64,000 bases of DNA from DASYHS01 sp035998295 (GTDB lineage Bacteria > Pseudomonadota > Alphaproteobacteria > Azospirillales > Azospirillaceae): positions 5,073-69,072 of the forward strand of contig NZ_DASYHS010000207.1 of the NCBI RefSeq assembly GCF_035998295.1, in the 5' to 3' direction. A program made the translations under genes and the position numbers. The notes under the pieces were generated by a model. That model saw only the letters and a list, made by a program, of their open reading frames with translations. It was not told where the DNA came from and did not search any database. Within the stretch, counting starts at the first letter, position 1; every line of letters starts with the position of its first letter. Below are positions 59,729 to 64,000 of this stretch, one piece after another.

Positions 59729-60424
59729 TCACACGCCGCGCGCGGCCAGCTCGTCCAGGATCAGTTGCCCGAAAGCGAGATTGCCGTGCAGGGGGTCGTC
59801 GGCCTCGCAGAATTCCGGGTGCTGGAAGCCGGAACCATCCGCGGCGACGGATCGCACGTCCACGATCTCGACGCCGAGCGCATCGAGCGCGCGGCGGATC
59901 GTTTCCTGGGCCGCCATGAACGCCGCGGGGTCCGACAGGACCGGCACCCGCTGCGGCGGCATCACGGCGACGATCCGCAGTTTCAGCGAAAGCGCGTATT
60001 CGTAGAAGGCGAGCGCGCCGCGGGCCATCGCGAGGATGATCTCGTCGAACAGGCGGCTGGACAGGAACCCCTCTTCGAACGCCCCGGTCCGTGCCTGGTA
60101 GATCTCCCAGTTCTCCCTGGTCGCGGGAAAATGGGCGCTGAAGCCGACCGTCGAGACCACGGGGACGGTGATCCGGGAAAACGTCGGCGCGCCGAGTTCG
60201 CCGAGGAACCGGCGGAACAAGGCGTTCGCTTCCTTCTTCCGGAAGGTGAGGTCGCCCTCTGCGCCGTCGAAGAAGTCGGTGTTGAACTCGCGCCCGGCAC
60301 CGAGCGGACCGCCGGTGAAAGGGAGTCCCTGCCGGCGCGCCGCCTTCCCGATAGGGCCGGCGTGGGAATCGCCGATCAGCAGGAACCTAGCGGTCGCGGT
60401 AGTAGTCGAGCACGGCGTCGTCAC
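59729..60424 (-). CDS. SGNH-hydrolase-like protein next to a GSCFA protein
   Basis: 231 residues from a GTG at 60422-60424. FLLIGDSHAGPIGKAA near the start is a GDS-type nucleophile block (GDSH). The C-terminal DPLHGNLAFGQLILDEL (D-x-x-H) would supply Asp and His, and the middle holds a conserved VVAVMPPQRVPVLSD. It overlaps the upstream GSCFA gene by 38 bases. Role perhaps in glycan or lipid deacylation; substrate unknown. Confidence 0.7.
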   Translation of the reverse strand: MTTPCSTTTATARFLLIGDSHAGPIGKAARRQGLPFTGGPLGAGREFNTDFFDGAEGDLTFRKKEANALFRRFLGELGAPTFSRITVPVVSTVGFSAHFPATRENWEIYQARTGAFEEGFLSSRLFDEIILAMARGALAFYEYALSLKLRIVAVMPPQRVPVLSDPAAFMAAQETIRRALDALGVEIVDVRSVAADGSGFQHPEFCEADDPLHGNLAFGQLILDELAARGV

Positions 60425-61442
60425 AGAGGAAATCCTCGCCGGGGGCGGTCTCGGGGGGAGGGAGGACAGGGGCCGGAGCGGGGGCAGGCGGCTCCTGGGC
60501 ATGGATCGCGCCGAAGAACTGCCGCATCACGAAATCGACGCCGGTCGGCGATACGCTGCGCATGTTCTTCTCGAAGAACATGCCCTTGAAGGGGAAGCCG
60601 GTGATCATCTCGTAGGAAGGGAAGTAATCGACGTGATCGCATTCCTCGGCAAGCTGCCCGGCCGCGGCCCTGAGCACGGACTTGGAATAGGTCGTCGCGG
60701 TCAAGGCATGCCGGCCGGTGGCCGTGGCCGTCAAGGGGACGGGCGACACGGTGAGCAGGATGCGCATGCCGGGGTTCACGTTCCGGATCATCGCGATCGT
60801 CGCGTTCAGGTCGTCATGGACCTCGGCGTGGGTGAAGTTGCGGAAGCGGTGGACCGCCGGGTCGAAGGTGCCGCGGATCGTTCCCGGGCAGACCGGGTAC
60901 ACGGTCGAGGTCGCATCGTTGCTCCAGGCTTCGGTCAGGCCCAGGGTGAAGACGAAGCAGCGGGCCGTGGTCATCGCCGTCTCGACCGCGCGCAGGGTCG
61001 TCCGGCGCGAGTGCCGAAGGTCGTCGACGCAGCCGAAGCCCTCCGGCTCCACGGCCGGGCGGAACGGATCGAAGAAGCGGCCGCCCTCGGTCCAGACCTC
61101 GTCCGGCGGTGACGACACGCCGAGCGCCCATTCCACCCACTGCCTGAGCATGGCGGCCGTGTAGACGTTCCCCGTCCGGAACGAGAACACGCCGTAGTGG
61201 CGCTTCTCGCGCTCGGGTTCCGGCACGTCGGAGGGGGCCGGTTCGGCGTCGAGCCAGTTCATGCCGTGCCCGGCCAGGGCTCGCCCGATATGTCGGGCGA
61301 AGCACGAACCGGCCGTCGCGATCGCGTCGTGCCGGCCGATCGGGAATTTCGGCGTCCACAGGTCGTCGATGGACGCGGCGTCCCTCTCCGCGACCGCTGA
61401 TCGCCAGAACGAGCGGGAAGGCAGCGACTGATACGGATTCAT
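60387..61442 (-). CDS. GSCFA-domain protein
   Basis: 351 residues from the ATG at 61440-61442 (MNPYQSLPSRSFWRSAV). AIATAGSCFARHIGRAL carries the G-S-C-F-A signature that names this SGNH-related family. TLGLTEAWSN and ILLTVSPVPLTATA follow, and YFPSYEMITG further on, all typical. The Pro-rich tail APAPAPVLPPPE is variable. Function is uncharacterised; often associated with surface polysaccharide loci. Forms an operon with the SGNH-like gene. Confidence 0.88.
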   Translation of the reverse strand: MNPYQSLPSRSFWRSAVAERDAASIDDLWTPKFPIGRHDAIATAGSCFARHIGRALAGHGMNWLDAEPAPSDVPEPEREKRHYGVFSFRTGNVYTAAMLRQWVEWALGVSSPPDEVWTEGGRFFDPFRPAVEPEGFGCVDDLRHSRRTTLRAVETAMTTARCFVFTLGLTEAWSNDATSTVYPVCPGTIRGTFDPAVHRFRNFTHAEVHDDLNATIAMIRNVNPGMRILLTVSPVPLTATATGRHALTATTYSKSVLRAAAGQLAEECDHVDYFPSYEMITGFPFKGMFFEKNMRSVSPTGVDFVMRQFFGAIHAQEPPAPAPAPVLPPPETAPGEDFLCDDAVLDYYRDR

Positions 61443-61795
61443 GTCCAGGCGGTCGTGGATGCGGTGCTTCTCGGGCGTGATGCTATGACCCGGGTCCATG
61501 CGAGGGCAATGCAATTCCTGCCTGGGCCGTACACAAAATGGATGCCTTCTATTTGTCGTGGCTTATTTTGCATGCGTGAGTATGAAGTGAATTTTAGAAA
61601 GCTCGGAAAATCTGAAGGTATGGTAGAGCGGTTGCGGTGTTCTTCTCCAGTAACCGACGATCAAATAAGTTGCGGCTGTAACACTGTCTCTTGTGAAGCT
61701 CCGATCCGTGAGCTAGCTTGCCCGCTCGCGCCGACAGGTTTTCTTGGACTGACTGGAGAGGCGCGACATTTTCGACGTGATGCGTAGGGGTGGGC
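61443..61795. other. AT-rich gap upstream of the NRPS
   Basis: 353 bases without a supported gene. Bases ~61555-61700 are much more AT-rich than the rest of the window. An open frame at 61455-61787 lacks similarity and a ribosome site. The NRPS promoter is probably here, but no clear -35/-10 pair was picked. Confidence 0.6.
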
Positions 61796-64000
61796 ATGGA
61801 GACGCCGGAACAGCCGGAGGATTGGAACCGGACCGAGGCGGAATATCCCACGGACCGCTGCCTCCATGAGCTGTTCGAGGCGCAGGCGACGCTGAACCCG
61901 GACGCGCCGGCGCTGGTCCATGAAGGCGAGGTGCTGAGCTACGGTGCGCTGAACGCGCGCGCCAACCGGCTGGCGCGCCATCTGCGTACGCTCGGCGTCG
62001 GGCCGGACCGGCTGGTCGCGATCCGCACCGAGCGCTCGCCCGGGATGGTGGTGGCGCTGCTGGCGGTGCTCAAGGCGGGCGGGGCGTACCTGCCGCTCGA
62101 TCCCTCATATCCGGCCGAGCGCTTGGCCTTCATGCTCGCCGACGCGGCGCCGGTCGCGGTGGTGACCGATGGTTCGCCGGGCACTCTCCCGGTCCCGGTC
62201 CCGGTCCCGGTGCCGGTCGTCGATCTCGGCGCCGAGGCGTCCTGGGCCGGGCTGCCCGATACCGACCTCGATCGCGGCGCCCTGACGCCGCGCAACCTCG
62301 CCTACGTCATCTACACCTCAGGCTCGACCGGCACTCCCAAGGGCGTGATGGTCGAGCATGTCGGGCTCGTCAACCTCGCCTTCGCCCAGGCGGCGGCCTT
62401 CGACGTGACGCCGGCGAGCAGGGTGTTCCAGTTCGCGCCGTTCAGCTTCGACGCGTCCGCGTTCGAGATCGTGATGGCCCTGGCGCATGGCGCCGTGCTG
62501 TGCCTCGGTCCGCGCGGCGCGGTCCTCGCCGGCGAGGAACTGGCCGATGCGCTCCGGCGATGCGGGGCCACGCACGTGACCTTGCCGCCGGTCGTGCTGG
62601 CCGGGCTTCCGGACGGCGCGCTCGATGCCGTCCGTGTCCTGATCGTGGCCGGAGAGTCGCCGACCGCCGCCGCCGTCGCGCGCCGGGGCTCCGGGCGCCG
62701 GATGTTCAACGCCTATGGTCCGACGGAGACGACCGTCTGGGCCAGCCTGCATTCCTGCGACCCCGACGCCGATCCGGCCCGCGTCGTCCCGATCGGCCGT
62801 CCGATCGCGAACGTGCGGATTTACCTGCTGGACGAAGCGGGGGCGCCGGTGCCGGCCGGGGCGGCGGGCGAGATCCATATCGGTGGCGCCGGCGTGGCGC
62901 GAGGCTACCTGAACCGTCCCGAACTGACGGCGGAGCGTTTCGTCGCCAGCCCGTTCGTGGAAGGCGACCGGCTGTACCGCACCGGCGACCTCGGCCGCCG
63001 GCGTCCGGACGGCGCGATCGAGTTCCTGGGCCGCAACGACTTCCAGGTGAAGGTCCGGGGTTTTCGGATCGAGCCGGGTGAAATCGAAGCACGCCTGTCG
63101 AGCTGTCCCGGCGTGCGCGACGTCGTCGTCGTGGCCCGGGACGGACGCCTGGCGGCCTACTACACGCCGGCTTCGGGTGCCGAGGTGGGGGCCGAGGCAT
63201 TGCGGGCGCATCTGGCGTCGGCGCTGCCGGACCACATGGTGCCGACGGCCTATGTCCAGCTCGATGCCCTGCCGCTGACGCCGAACGGCAAGATCGACCG
63301 GACGGCATTGCCGGCCTCCGGCGACACCGGCGCGCACGCCCATATGGCGCCCCATGTGGCACCGGTCGGGCCGGTCGAGACGGCGCTGGCGGCGATCTGG
63401 GCCGAGGTGCTCGGGATCGGGCGCGTGGGGCGCGACGAGTCCTTCCTCGGCCTCGGCGGCGACTCCCTGATGGCGGTCCAGGCGATGACCCGCATCCGGG
63501 AGCGTTTCGGGCGGAGCCTTCCCGTCAAGGCCCTGTTCGCGGCGGGCACCGTCGCCAGTGTCGCCGAGCTGCTCGTCGCGGACGGCGTCGAGGACCGGGG
63601 CGAGACCTTGGCCGGCGAGGCGTCCTCGGAGCTGCGCGTACCGCTCTCCTACCAGCAGAACGGCGTCTGGCTGGTCGAGAAACTGTCTCCCGACTCCCTG
63701 GCATACAGTGCGCAGAGCATCATCCGGATTCACGGCGAGATCGATCCCGAGCTGCTCCGGGCCTGCCTCGACGACATCGTCTCGCGCCACGAGATCTTCC
63801 GGACGACCTTCCACGAAGGCGAGGACGGCGTCCCGTACCAGAAGGTCCACGCGCAGGCGCGCGCCGCTCTCGACCTCGTCGACCTGCCGGAAGACGGCCC
63901 GGAAGACAGGGACGATGCGCTCCGGTCCGTCGTCGACCGCGAGGTGCGGAAGCCTTTCGATTTCTCGACGCTGCCGCTGGTCCGCTGGGTCCTGGTGAGG
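61796..64000 (+). CDS. Nonribosomal peptide synthetase, starts with adenylation domain (3' cut)
   Basis: 735 codons from the ATG at 61796, open to the window end. The adenylation domain has A3 YVIYTSGSTGTPKGVMVEH (~170-188), A5 NAYGPTETT (~305-313), A7 LYRTGDLG (~393-400) and A10 LPLTPNGKIDR (~492-502). The carrier domain has LGLGGDSLMAVQ with the phosphopantetheine Ser557. From ~613 a condensation domain begins (VPLSYQQNGVWLVEKL). Pocket residues D219, A220, F223, T262, I283, A285, A306, V314, W315 resemble phenylalanine-type pockets (GrsA D-A-W-T-I-A-A-I-C), so an aromatic residue is guessed. No C domain precedes A, so this is a loading module. Confidence 0.94.
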   Translation, partial: METPEQPEDWNRTEAEYPTDRCLHELFEAQATLNPDAPALVHEGEVLSYGALNARANRLARHLRTLGVGPDRLVAIRTERSPGMVVALLAVLKAGGAYLPLDPSYPAERLAFMLADAAPVAVVTDGSPGTLPVPVPVPVPVVDLGAEASWAGLPDTDLDRGALTPRNLAYVIYTSGSTGTPKGVMVEHVGLVNLAFAQAAAFDVTPASRVFQFAPFSFDASAFEIVMALAHGAVLCLGPRGAVLAGEELADALRRCGATHVTLPPVVLAGLPDGALDAVRVLIVAGESPTAAAVARRGSGRRMFNAYGPTETTVWASLHSCDPDADPARVVPIGRPIANVRIYLLDEAGAPVPAGAAGEIHIGGAGVARGYLNRPELTAERFVASPFVEGDRLYRTGDLGRRRPDGAIEFLGRNDFQVKVRGFRIEPGEIEARLSSCPGVRDVVVVARDGRLAAYYTPASGAEVGAEALRAHLASALPDHMVPTAYVQLDALPLTPNGKIDRTALPASGDTGAHAHMAPHVAPVGPVETALAAIWAEVLGIGRVGRDESFLGLGGDSLMAVQAMTRIRERFGRSLPVKALFAAGTVASVAELLVADGVEDRGETLAGEASSELRVPLSYQQNGVWLVEKLSPDSLAYSAQSIIRIHGEIDPELLRACLDDIVSRHEIFRTTFHEGEDGVPYQKVHAQARAALDLVDLPEDGPEDRDDALRSVVDREVRKPFDFSTLPLVRWVLVR
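62189..62218 (+). repeat. Hexanucleotide repeat in NRPS coding a (Pro-Val)5 run
   Basis: Five CCGGTC/CCGGTG units encode residues 132-141, in the variable part of the adenylation domain before core A3. The unit is six bases, so slippage changes length but keeps frame. Confidence 0.85.

Noticed and set aside
61455..61787. 110-codon open frame before the NRPS
   Set aside because: It begins antisense to the GSCFA upstream region, crosses the AT-rich gap, and has no similarity or ribosome site.

Overview
The window comes from the chromosome of a very GC-rich alphaproteobacterium. The bases suggest a Rhodospirillales-like organism (Azospirillaceae or Geminicoccaceae type), but no rRNA gene is present to settle this. 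Evidence includes the gene neighbourhoods cmk-rpsA-ihfB-lapA-pyrF-trpF, trpB-trpA-accD-folC and tsaE-amgK-murU-addB/addA/trxA, and a DivL-type sensor kinase with Tyr in place of the phospho-accepting His. Both ends are cut: hisS runs off the left edge and a nonribosomal peptide synthetase (NRPS) runs off the right edge. No tRNA, rRNA, transposase or intact CRISPR array was seen.

Left part (1-12.2 kb): hisS; pyrC and pyrE with a BrnT/HTH toxin-antitoxin pair between them; a lysophospholipase-like hydrolase; ung; a short-chain dehydrogenase; then a four-gene type I-E Cascade operon. That operon is unusual. Cas8e and the small subunit Cse2/Cas11 are fused in one 670-residue protein, Cas6e has no histidine near its N-terminus, and cas3, cas1, cas2 and an array are all absent from the window. 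Upstream lie one type I-E repeat-like element and three perfectly abutting 25-bp direct repeats.

Middle (12.2-33 kb): conserved housekeeping blocks for lipid and flavin metabolism (maoC, ribF), translation (cmk, rpsA), nucleoid (ihfB), pyrimidines and tryptophan (pyrF, trpF, trpBA), and fatty-acid and folate synthesis (accD, folC). Accessory genes split them: a CaCA exchanger, an ArsR/SRPBCC pair and terC sit between trpF and trpB. A second FolC-like Mur ligase directly follows folC. Then come a DMT transporter, a DUF2726 protein, trxA, a DUF2076 protein and nth.

Right part (33-64 kb): addA and addB, usually adjacent, are separated by an L,D-transpeptidase, a second BrnT/HTH pair, a VOC protein and an Lrp regulator. 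addB-murU-amgK-tsaE form a compact minus-strand operon for DNA repair, peptidoglycan recycling and tRNA t6A formation. After that come a flavin reductase, several small membrane proteins including a lone TatA, a Spy-like protein divergent from an OmpR/EnvZ-type pair, divL, ahcY with a perfect palindrome upstream, a phytanoyl-CoA-dioxygenase-like enzyme, LysE and MFS exporters, alkB, DUF2332, a GSCFA/SGNH pair and the NRPS, whose upstream flank is distinctly AT-rich.
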